This document shows, in pieces, positions 26,601 through 38,600 of a DNA stretch of 64,000 bases. The DNA comes from Stichopus chloronotus (taxonomy: Eukaryota > Echinodermata > Holothuroidea > Aspidochirotida > Stichopodidae), in the NCBI GenBank assembly GCA_021234535.1, contig CM037850.1, positions 13,740,114 through 13,804,113 of the forward strand, given 5' to 3'. A model generated the notes under the pieces. That model was not told the origin of the DNA, did not search any database, and saw nothing but the letters and a program-made list of their open reading frames with translations. Made by a program: the position numbers and the translations under genes. How positions within the stretch are numbered: position 1 is the stretch's first letter; each line of letters opens with the position of its first letter.

Positions 26601-29600
26601 AAAGATAACATAAGGCAGATCATGCAAGCCCCTCTCTTGATGTCATAAATTTGTATACTTAGCCAACTGATGCTTATTCATGATGCAGGTATAGGACAGA
26701 AATTTACTGGTGAAATTGTCAGTATTTGATGGATTTTGATGAAATTTACCGCCTATTTTTCAACAGTTGTCATGATTAATACGCCCAATACTCAAAAATG
26801 TCATTTTCACATCACACAAATTTAACCTACACTATAATGCACTAACCTACATTACAGTTGCAATAATCTGTATTATGTTTGGGGAAATCTAAATTACAGC
26901 AAGTTGCACTAAGATACACTACACTGCACAACACAAGTAACACGTACTACACTGCACAATACCAGTAACACATACTACACTGCACAATGCCAGTAACAGA
27001 TACTACACTGCACAATGCCAGTAACAGATACTACACTGCACAATGCCAGTAACATGTACTACACTGCACAATACCAAGTACCACTACACTGCACAATGCC
27101 AAGTACCACTACACTGCACAATGCCAGTAACACTACACTGCACAATGCCAGTGAAACTACACTGCACAACACAAGTAACACATACTACACTGCACAATGC
27201 CAGTAACAGATACTACACTGCACAATGCCAGTAACACTATACTGTACAATGCCAAGTAACACTACACTGCACAATGCCAAGTAACACTACACTGCACAAT
27301 GCCAAGTAACACTACACTGCACAATGCCAAGTAACACTACACTGCACAATGCCAAGTAATACTACACTGCACAATGTCATGTAACACTACACTGCACAAT
27401 GCCAAGTAACACTACACTGCGCAATACTAGTAACACTACACTGCACAATGCCAGTGACACTACACTGCACACTACCAAGTAACACTACACCGCACAATGC
27501 CAAAGTAACACTTCACTGCACAATGCCAAGTAACACTATGCTGTATAATGCCAGTAACACTACACTGCACAATGCCAGTAACACTAAACTACACAATGCC
27601 AAGTAACACTACACTGCACAATGCCAGTACCACTACTTCACAATGCCAGTAACACTACACTGCATAATGCCAGCATGTCTGCATCAAAGGGAAGCAAAAT
27701 TCCATTTCAAAGTGTTTATTTTCCATTTCAAGGCACCTGATTGCTATTGCTCAGTACAATATACTACATTAAGCTTCACTGTACAGGATTAAGCTACACT
27801 GCAATGGCCATATACAGCAACTCTCACTCCAGTGAATTCATACTGTTCCTCTTACCGTTCCTCTTTTCTTTCCTGCATTTCTCTCTCATGAGCTTCATCT
27901 TGAAGCTGTTTCTTCCGCTCTGCGTCGGCTCTTTGTTTCTCCGTCTCTAGTCTTCTCTGCTCTGCCAGGCGTCGACTTTCTTCCAGTTTCCTGTTTCTCT
28001 CCTGTTCTTCGTATTCTTTCTTCCTCTGTATGAAGTCTTCTTGCCGCTTTTTTAAGCTCCTCCTGCAGCAGAAAGCATAAATATGGTGAATTTCAAGGGA
28101 AACAGTGACTCATCCTGTGACACTTACATTCTTCCAAACCAGTCGATTTTCTTCACATACTAATGATAAATCGTCAAACTAACAGGATCTCCAAGTTTCA
28201 CATACAAAGGAACTTTCATCATGAGTAATTAACAATTCAATTTACCTTTTAAAATTAATGACCAGACACTTTTCCACATCAATTCTATTGGTATGGCCAG
28301 TACAAGCCATGGTTAAAAAATGCAACAATTTTGAGAGTTTCCGTAACTACTGGATATGAAACTTGAATAATTATGCTAATTATAAGTATTGTCAAGTGGT
28401 TGTACCCTTCAAAATATTTGAAAACTTTTTGATACCAAATGAACGTGCTGTTTTAAAATAGCCGTTCTTAAGACTACATAATCATGTTATTTACAGTAAC
28501 ATCTTTCGCATACTTGATCCCATATGCTCTTCACAATTGGTATCAAACAAACTGACCTGAGGCGGGCAATTTAAGATGGAAACCACTGATGTTGACAAAG
28601 AGAGGGTCACGGATGTGCCTTTCAAGGTTGCAGAGCTACCATACAGTAGCTGTACGTCGTGAGTGGTGGCTAATTACATTTTTGCAGTGGAGGCGGGTTT
28701 GTGATTCAAAGCCCGAAAGAGGGGTTAGAAGTAGGGGTGGGGGTGTCCCCTTGCCTTTTGAAAATTTTGCAAAATAAATTGCTCAGATGCAAAATGGTGT
28801 AATTATGTGTGCATGTTTGGATGAATGCAACTTCCCCTCCCCAAAAAGTCAGACCTGTGTTAGTTAAACTGTGCATTTTCTTGTTGGTTTATTTTAGTAT
28901 GGACAACAGTGCTGGTAGCTTGGGTATTCCAGTGGTGGTCAGCAAAACAAGATCCCCATGTCAGTGATGTTCCGCAGCTGTGAGTGATTGGCGAGAGATG
29001 CCGGTCACCGATGGCCACTGTACATAGCTACATGTTTGGGGTACCCTTATACAAAACCACAAAGAAATGTTGGAATAAAGATTGATATTCTTTACAGATG
29101 TGATAAATTCCTAATCCACTTTCACTGATAAACAGGTTTAAAGAGGACATAGGTGTGCGCCTTATGAAATGACGATAAGTTTAAGAAGCCACTGTATCAA
29201 AAATACAGCAAATCCAAGGAAGGGTATGGTATTTCTTTAGTTCCACTTTACAGAGAGGCTGGGGCTCTAAATACACTTTCATGTAGGTCATTAGTCCAGT
29301 TCTGTAACCACACAGCAGCTACCACCTGGCACCTGGTGGTTGTCTCAGGTAAATCTCCACCAAAACAACCAACTTCCAATGCAAAAATTATCTGGCAATT
29401 CATGGACAACTCAAATTCACAACTTTTCATGTGGGAGCAGAAACTCAAAACTCATGTCAAAATATGCAGTAAGTGTGGATCATATGACAACATTGGTCAC
29501 AACATGACGGTGCTTTCCATCTTCCCAATACCCCTCTTTCTGTAAGTTCAATGTCCCACCTACCCCCCCCCCCTTCTCTGTCTGTCACTAACTACCTGCT

Positions 29601-32600
29601 CTTTGAGTTTTTGCAGTCTTGCTTCTTCCTCCTGACGTCTTCTCTCTTCGGCTTCTACTTTCTTCTTCGTCAATTTTAACCTCCTCTCCAGTTCCTCTTT
29701 GCGTTTCTCTTCCTTCTGTTTGTTGCTAAGGGCCTACAGGAAGAAACAGTAACATCCGAAATAGCACGTCAACACAAAATGACTCTGAGAATTAAGATGC
29801 AAACTAATGCAACATGGGAAAAAATGCTCCTTAACTACTGAAGTTGGAAAGCATTCAAAGCAATTTGAAAATAATTTTAATCAAATAATGCAAATAAGGG
29901 GGAAATTGTTAAGAAAGGTCCAAAAACTGCCATCAGAGAACTACTGATATATCATATTAATTTGAGGATTCTGTGAGTCTTGCATCAAACCTGTGCACAG
30001 TATGAATAGCCTGGAGCAACAATGAAAAGGTCACTGATAACCAGGTTACTTAAAGAGACCATAATGTACTCTGAGAAATGAACATTAAAGCAGAATTTTG
30101 CGTTGTTACTTTGTGACTGATGGGAAATTCATGTAATGATTACAAAAAACATAAAATGACTGAATACCACATTTTGTGACCAATAAATCACTCTACATAT
30201 ATCTCAGGTGCCACAAATTTTAGAGTACAAACTTTCTAAGTTTGTCGTCCCGCATAACCCTGAACATAGTGATTGTGGTCACCAAGAGGATGGCAGTTGT
30301 AATGTGACAGTGGTTACACAGTAGTAGGTAGCTGTGAAAGAGGTCACAACTTTGTCACGATTGTGGGGCAAAGTCAAGAACCATTTACTGATACATTCAG
30401 GAGATTTCTTGCACAGAATTTAGTTTCATAAGAGAGAGTCAATTATTCAGAGTGAGATGAGGTTAATCATTCTACATTCCGATGCTCCACACTCATTATG
30501 CAGTGCCCTTTATTGAATTAACAGCTTCACAAGACCGATGGTTGACTTGAATTTTGCTCTCAAAGGCTGCTTGGTTGTCACTTGGTTTATCACTCCTAAC
30601 AACTTTGGATTTCATTCCAACAAAACCTTTAAAAGAGGTAACTGTGGGTTGCAGGCCCCACGATGCTACATGTGCACACAAAACCACAAAAAATCACATG
30701 TATATGAACTCCTCAAGTTCAGTATGACAATGTCAAGCAACACACATATGCGGCCATCTCTCTCTCTCTCTTTGAGATTTACCAGTTTCTGTTCCTGTCT
30801 CTCCTCTAGCTTTCTCTTCTTCTCTGACTGCATCTGTAACCTTCTCTCTCGGGCTTCAGCCACCTTGCGGGCCCGCTCCTCTCTTTTCCTGCAAAATAGT
30901 ACATTTTGGACCAATTAATTGAAGAACAAGAGCACAGAGACCAAGATTCTTAGAGAAATGTAGTAGCAGTGGTGTTCAAGGATGGCCACTAGAGGTCTGG
31001 TTGCATCCGGTCGGTCCAGTGGCATTCATAGGTGGCCAACTATTGACAAGTGGTGACTTAATTTTGGGTCCTATTTGGACAGTACAAATAAACATGTCAA
31101 ACTGCGACAGTCAAACAAATTAATACCATCACAATACAACTGACAAACACTTATCCACTAACAGTCACAATGCTTAAGTCACTTGAGTATGTCACACTAT
31201 TAAGTGTCACAGCTCAATAAAATTCGTACATTTGTTACAGGTTAAGAACTCCTCCTGATTATCTGGATCAACAAAATCCAAACATGAGCTCAATTTTGAT
31301 CCTGTCACTACACCTATTGTGACTGAACTTAGCTGTACATCAGCTAAACATTACAATGATATTGATGTGTGACACTGTGACAGTCTTAAACATCTCACAC
31401 TATGAGTGAGTAGTTTGACATGTGATCATGTCACATTACTTATGTCTCAAAACTTACTGTCTCATCTCATCCAGTCTCTGTTTCCGCTCATCTTCCAGTT
31501 TTCTTCCTCACCTCCTCTTCTCGCCTCTGCTTCTCTACGATTTCTTGTTTCCGGTCCTGAGGAAACAATAGGAAAGGTTTTGCTTATTTCACATAAAACT
31601 TCTAAACAACTAAACAATAGCTTAAAACTTGGCAAAGAAAACAGAGGAAAAGGATTATTGTTATGAAATTTGTAGGACAAGTTTGATTTTTTTTATTTAC
31701 TAATACTTTGTGTACAAAATAAAGATTTTGGAGAGTACAATTGACTGAAAAGATGTGACGGTAGACCATCTGTAGGTACTGGAGTCTAAACTGAAAAAAC
31801 AATTTGACCAAAGTTTGAACAATTAAGATTGTATTCAGAAGTTGATAATAAGACTTTAGAGGGAAATAGGGCGTTTAGAACTATACCAACATGGCATACA
31901 AAGAAAATAGCTTAAATCATTGTTACATCATTTGCTGTAGTCTCATCAATAAACTTCTGCAATTTAGCTTCATCTCCTCAAAAAATACCATGCATGTGAT
32001 GAGTAACGGAAGATGCATCATTTTGAAAAGCTTGGGAGAACAAATTATTGTTGAGCAACAAATAACTGAATTTCTATCTGTGAAAAACTTGTTTCTTGAA
32101 AAGAAAGCTATTGTTCTTCCCTATTTTGAATGACCTGTTATTCTGTGTCCACAAACATTGGTTTTAGAAATATGGTTGTTTTTTTGTAAAACAAATGCCT
32201 AATTTCCCTCCATTCTCAAACAATTTTGCCAATCTGAGAGAAGACATATATTTGGTCTTATTACATAAAGGGTAAGAAGTAAAATAAGTCCACCATTAGA
32301 CAACTGAGGCAATAATCACCAGAAATTTCAATTCACTTTATTAATCCTTTCACTCTCATTGATTACCATCCACTGTCATTAACTACCATACACTATCATC
32401 TACTATCATTCACTACATACTGTATGAACACAAATATGTTGCTGACAATTTACAAACTTCATTTACTGGGGGTGATATAAGCTTCCCCCCCCCCCCCATT
32501 CCACCTCCACTCTCAAATACAAGTTCACTTATCTATAAAAAGTAATTAACTCACCCTCTGGGTCTTTTTCAGGGGTGTGTTTCTCTTGATGAAAGATGCA

Positions 32601-35600
32601 ACCTGCCCATTCTTGTAGATGTGCAGGGAATTCTTCTTTGCTGCCGAGAATGAGGGGTTGAAAAACGACTTCGGGTGTGGTTTTATCAACTGCAAAAGAA
32701 ACAAAAATGAAGATTTGATGAAGATTTCTACTACGGGTGCACTAACTACAGAACTTAAATAGCAATTACTTTAAGCTACTCTGTTATCTGTTTCCGAAAA
32801 ACAATATCGTGTCACTGTTTCACAGGTTAATCCATTTTCTTAGAAGGGTGGGAGATGGTTACTTACCCTGTCATAATTTTCAGGGGTAACCCTAAAAGAA
32901 GAAAATAGAAAAGGAATAATTACCTAACAGGATTATTCAGAAATCTTCATAGAATTAACTACTGTAACAATTAAAGTATAGGAGGACTGATAACTTTCAA
33001 TGTTCCCATCATTTAAATCTTTGGTGTTTTTTTTGTCTCTTTTTTTCATGTTTGCTGAAATAACATTTCAATGTTAATAAAACACTAATTTGCAAATTCA
33101 ATTTCACAAAACTATGGTTCAGCACAGTACAGCCAAGTTAGATTTACCAAAGATAACTTCTGGGGTAGATTCCACAATCTGCAAAAAAAAATCAAAATGC
33201 CTGCATCACACTTACTTTTGCTCTTCCGGAGATTGTTCGGAACCTGGAGATAAAAGAAGAATTCAAGAGCAATGTAAGCATATCAGGAAACAGAAACGAC
33301 CAGAACCATCAGCGAGAGGGTTCTTCCACTGCAAGAGCACATATCTCCTCGGCTGAAGACAAATAACCAAGCTTGCAAATTAAAAGAAATATCAAAGTAT
33401 ACAGTTAAAAGTTTCATAATTTCACATGGACAAAAACTTTTTACAAGATATAGTAGCTACACAGAAAATAGCATCAAAATACCGCCAGATATTACTGATG
33501 GTTAAAAACATACTGGACATTGCTTTGATTCAGTCTTCACTGATTAAACTTAAAGCAATAAGAATAAAATAGAAGAAAGAATGTTTTCTCTGCCCCATCT
33601 CCAAACGTCCACCATCGAGAAGGATACAAGGACCTATTTCAGTGAGAGGAGGTAAGTTTGAATTTATTTCAGTAATAAATATCTCATATCTGTTGGCTAC
33701 CAATTCCTTGATTCTTGTCATGATTGTAGACTAAAGTGACCACTCTGGAACTGATATTATGATTACGATCCATTAACAGAGTCAATGCAAGCGTTGCATT
33801 TATCAGGCTCAGTGGGAACTGTGAAATGTGACATACTTCAAATAAGTACAACTGCACTTGAAGAAATATTCCAATGACATTTGAGAGGTTCCTAAATGAA
33901 AGAGCATATTTCTCCCATCCCTGCGGGCACTTCAAACCCCACACTGACATCTTGTTCATGACTCAGTCAAGATACTGATGTTTGGAGGAAAGCTTCTTGT
34001 GACGAAAGATATCCAGGTGATGAATCTGTCTTGCTAATACTGGAAAATTATGGTAAGAAGTATTTGTTTGTTGTGCTTTAACTTGAAATCTGACACCAGC
34101 GACAAATTTACTGTAGGTTGGGTTTATAATTTATAGTTAACCTTAAAATATCGTGGAAATTAAGGTCACATCTCTTAAATGTTTCATGTTTTTTTCAGAC
34201 AGTCAAAATTATTAGGCAATACAAAGACTAGTTAAGTGATTGTGTCTATCTGTGTAATATCACAAATTTGAAATTTCCCATAATGCAACTGGATCACAAC
34301 AAAATAGACATATCTTTAAAAATCTGTAACTCCCTAATGATATGATTTTCAGCAATTAAGAGAAAATTATTTCCTTATGAGATACAGTTTTATACAATTT
34401 CAAACTACTTAAATGGCCTATCATTTTATACCTGTATACATTGTGGCCTGATAGACTGGAAGCAGTGTCATCAACTTCATTCTACCCTGAATTTGTCAGG
34501 GATGATCCGTGGCCTCGCAATGTAAATCTTCCTTCAATCATAGAAGTACTGTACAGTATTTTCCAGTGTCCGTAGGTTTGTGCATCAGATTGACTTATTA
34601 TGCAACAGAGGCAAGACTATCTTATAAATTCTTTATTACCCAAGCAGTGAGCATTTTTGCCCACTTTAACAGTCCCACTGACCGATGAATACAGAAACTT
34701 ACCAACTGGTGCTGTAATTCCACTAGTTCCTGGGCAAGCACCGTCATCAGATTCCTGAGAACTAGGACAGTAGAAGTGATGATTGTATCCAGGATAAACA
34801 GTAGTAAATAGACAATCCTTGTGCATCGGCATTTTAAGAACAACGAGAGGCAAACCTGGTATTTCAATACAACCATGTCTAAAAACACACAAAACAAATA
34901 ACTATAAAACATGAAGTTGATTGTCCAGTAAACGTGTAATGCTTTCACAAAAAGTAATTACTGGCTCCAGGTGGAAAACCAAGATATATTAATCAGTGAT
35001 ATAATCAGAAAGACAAAAATTAAAAAATCGGTTTCAGCCAAAAACTAAGTATGCGTTATCACTAGTTTCAGTTTAAAAGCTACAGTACATAGCATAAAGT
35101 ACAGCAATCACTGGCTTCCTTTGCATAACCCAAGATTTTCAGTGCAATAAAACGAAATGGTTTCCAAGCAAAGTCACAGTAAACAACTAACAGGAAACAG
35201 ATAAGACACCACAGTGACCACACAATATGAAAATGTTGGATTATCCTGTAATAAGAAGACAAATTTTTCAGTACACACTGATAAATTAACTTCTAATCTC
35301 TCACAGTAAGTTTTTAGCACACAACAACATATTGACATATCAATTTGGTTTCTAAAATCTGCTTTAGAAATTGTTTAAAGTTGGAATATCAGCTGTGCAG
35401 GCAATCAATTGCCTGGTCATCCATCTTTGTTCTTCGTCAGTGTTTCAGGGGAGAGAAAGTTGGGGGAAAAGTCATCTGTCACAAAATCTGAAAGAGAACT
35501 AGCCTAAACTAGGCATTAATCTTCCAGATATTTGAATACCAAAATTGTCTCAACATTTCTGTTGGTCCTGCAAAATTTAGACTCTACAAGAAAGACGAGC

Positions 35601-38600
35601 CGTCAATCACTGTTGCAGTACAGTACTTGAAATCAAACAGACCAATGGAAATGGATATATCCGCACATGCAAAATGGGACTTGAACAATTCAGCCAATTG
35701 ACTTAATTTTTCTAAGCCATGGGTACCTGAGATTTTCTCTTCAATGCTGTATTCTCTTTGACCAGGGTATCTGCTTCTTCTTCTGGCACTTTCTTTGTCC
35801 TGGACCTAACAAAATAGAAACCAGAATGAAACCGTCAAAAACAGCTAAGTTTGATTCACTATATTTAAGAGAGCCATTGAGCAGACCCAATGTAGACCTG
35901 CCTGAATGATTGACATATACCCAGCAGGACCTACTGTAACCAAGCAGGGCATTATGTTGACCAGAACTGCCTGATATTACCAAAGAGGTACCTGGTTTGA
36001 TTTTCATGAATTTGCAAACAGATCAAAGAGGTCATCATGATAAACTCCATGGAAACTGGCAAATGCTGTAAGACACCTTGTAATAAATGTTACTCAGAGG
36101 GGAGCTTCCAACGGTGGGACGTTAAACTTTGATTGCGTTACACTGAGAGGTGCCCCCAAGGAACGAAAGGCAGATTTGAATGTCAATTTGTCCAAATATT
36201 TAGAACACCGGTAACCGGTTTTCACAGCAATTTATGTCATGATGTCCTTACATCTGCCAATTGAAGAAAGATTCCCAAAATACATCCCTGGTAATTCATG
36301 TGTCTGGAGTACTACCTGTGACCATAGAGTGTTGATAGCTCTCAGCCGTCCTAGTACTGTACCATATCTCAAAATTGGCAGTGTTGGAACTCTTTAGAAA
36401 ACTAAGTCCACTTAAACTATTGTACAACATGACATTTAATCTAAATTTTACACAAAACTAAACATTGCATTCTAGTACTGTGGTGAACATGCATAGATTT
36501 TCATGCACTGAAACAAATTAAATCATGCATCATTCCAGAGACAAGGATTATTTTCCAGCATTTCAGAAAACAAGATCTTTCTTCGTTTCAAGTTGTGTTA
36601 TTTAAAAATACCTGCAGTATTTCTTACTTTCACATTTGACAAATCTTACTTGTACATTAAGGACTGATTACCCACTTCTTTCCTCCATGAAGGCAAACTC
36701 TTTCAATACAAAAATTTCATAAGTTTGTACATAAACACAATTCAATGGTTCGTAGATCAAACATTTGTGGGAAAGTAAGCCTTTTATGGTCACACCTATT
36801 CAACAACATTTCCCTACTCCCAGATTTTGGTTCACTCTACAAAAATTAATCCAGGAACATCAAACAATGAGAACCATTGTTCTGTTCTTTAAACAACGCA
36901 CAAAGTGAGATTGTAATAATATTATGAACACACAGTGACTTCATTCTGGGACTGTAGAACAAAAATGCATAAAAGCAGACTGGGTTTGTTTCGATTATAC
37001 TTTTGAGTGACGGTGCAAACGTTAAGAAACAGCAAAAACTTTGGAATGAAAATACATGACAGGGTTAGAGTGCAAGCTACTAATCACAAATGATGGAATT
37101 GATTCAGTTTCATGAAGGTCTTTTACATCCTTTGAAAGAAATGCAACAAACCTTGTCAGTCTTCGTTCCCCTTGGCGATTTTCTTCACTGACTGCTGCAC
37201 CAAGTTGTTGCACCATGGCAGCACTCACTCGCGACTGCCGTGACATAACTCGGTGGTAGGTCGAGCTGCGCTTCTTTGAGCGGGAAGATCTCTGGTGTTT
37301 GATTGCAGTGGACTGTCTAGACGAACGACGCAGCACCCGCTGAACTTCAGAGGCAGGAGTCTCTAATAAAACAGAGGATCCGTGTCCCTCTGATGATGAG
37401 GTCTTTGGTGAAGGAGGTATGACATCATCATCTTCATCTTCTTCATCATTTGCAACCTCTCCCTTGGAGCTTTCTTGCTCTTTTTCTCCATCACTTTCCT
37501 TTTCATCTGATGTTGCTTCATCTGATGTTGACTTGCTGCTGCTGCTGCTGGTGTCTTTATCAATGCTGACATTTGATTTTTCATCATCACTTTCTTTCTC
37601 CTTAGCTGACTTCTCTTCCTCAATCCTTTTCTCTACCTCATCGAGGTTAGATTCCACCTCTTTTTTTTCTGTATCCTCTACTTGTGACTTCTCTCCATCA
37701 TCCTTGGGCCTGTCTCTAGATGCTTTCTGTCTTTTATGAGGTATTTCATCCATCATTTCTGTTTCATCTGGTTGGCTTTCTTTAGTCTTTCCACCTCCGC
37801 CTCTGATAGGCTTCACAATCCTACTCCTTGTAGAACGAATAGATGTTCCTGGAGCTTGAGGAGTAACAGGGGTGGGTTTAGCAACTCTCAGGGGTTTTGG
37901 AGGGGTGCAGTCTTCAGCGGCTAATTTGCTGGTTATACCAAAAATCCGGTGAACGATGCCTTTGGATGTTGGCACCGTCTCTTTTGGTGTGATGGCCTTC
38001 TGAGAAGTCTTTGAATCAACCTCATCACTTTCACCAGCAATATTTTCATCTTTATGATCCAGTTCTTTCTCTGCTTGATCCTGGTTGGGATCAAACCTGA
38101 TCGGTTCTATCATTCCTTTGTTTTCTGGTTTATCTTCAATGTTTGCTGCACCCTCTGTTTTCTCATCAGTTTCAGCTTTGTCGACATTCCGCTTTTCTGT
38201 ATCTCTAACCTCATCCATCTCATCCTCATCTTTGCGTACATCTGCCTTGACTGTCTTTGCTTTTCGGTTACGCGTGGAACGCGCCGTGGAGGTGATCGAC
38301 GTTCGAGACTTTTTGGCGGCAGCTCTCACACCCCTCGTGCGCTTCGGAGGAGTGAAGTCATCTCCAGAACTGGCAGTTTGAGTCATAAGTTTCTCATGGT
38401 GATTAATCAATCGTTTCACACGGTCTTTGTAATACGATTCTATTTCTTCTCTTGGAGAATTCCTGGGAGGAGGATCCATCACATTTGCAGTCTCCAATTT
38501 GTGGGCATCACCTGCAGTCACTGGTTCTTCCTCCTTCACCTCGAGCTTCACTTTCTTTTTCCGCGAGGGTCGTGAATTCTTACTGTTTTCCTCAGAGGGC

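Larger units (their letters stand above)
32891..37152. other. INCENP introns 3-6
   Basis: Apart from exons 4-6 this stretch is AT-rich intron. A minus-strand exon-like segment near 33155-33185 (ttttgcag to TTTG/gtaaat) does not keep the phase with its neighbours. Confidence 0.5.

Noticed and set aside
27015..27234. Frames encoding TLHNAS repeats
   Set aside because: Translation of the TACACTGCAC minisatellite.
33155..33185. Extra INCENP microexon (ttttgcag to TTTG/gtaaat)
   Set aside because: No reading joins exon 6 (phase 2) and exon 7 (phase 2) in frame through it; perhaps a cryptic or rarely used exon.
37419..38575. Plus-strand serine-rich open frames
   Set aside because: Antisense shadows of the low-complexity INCENP exon 3.
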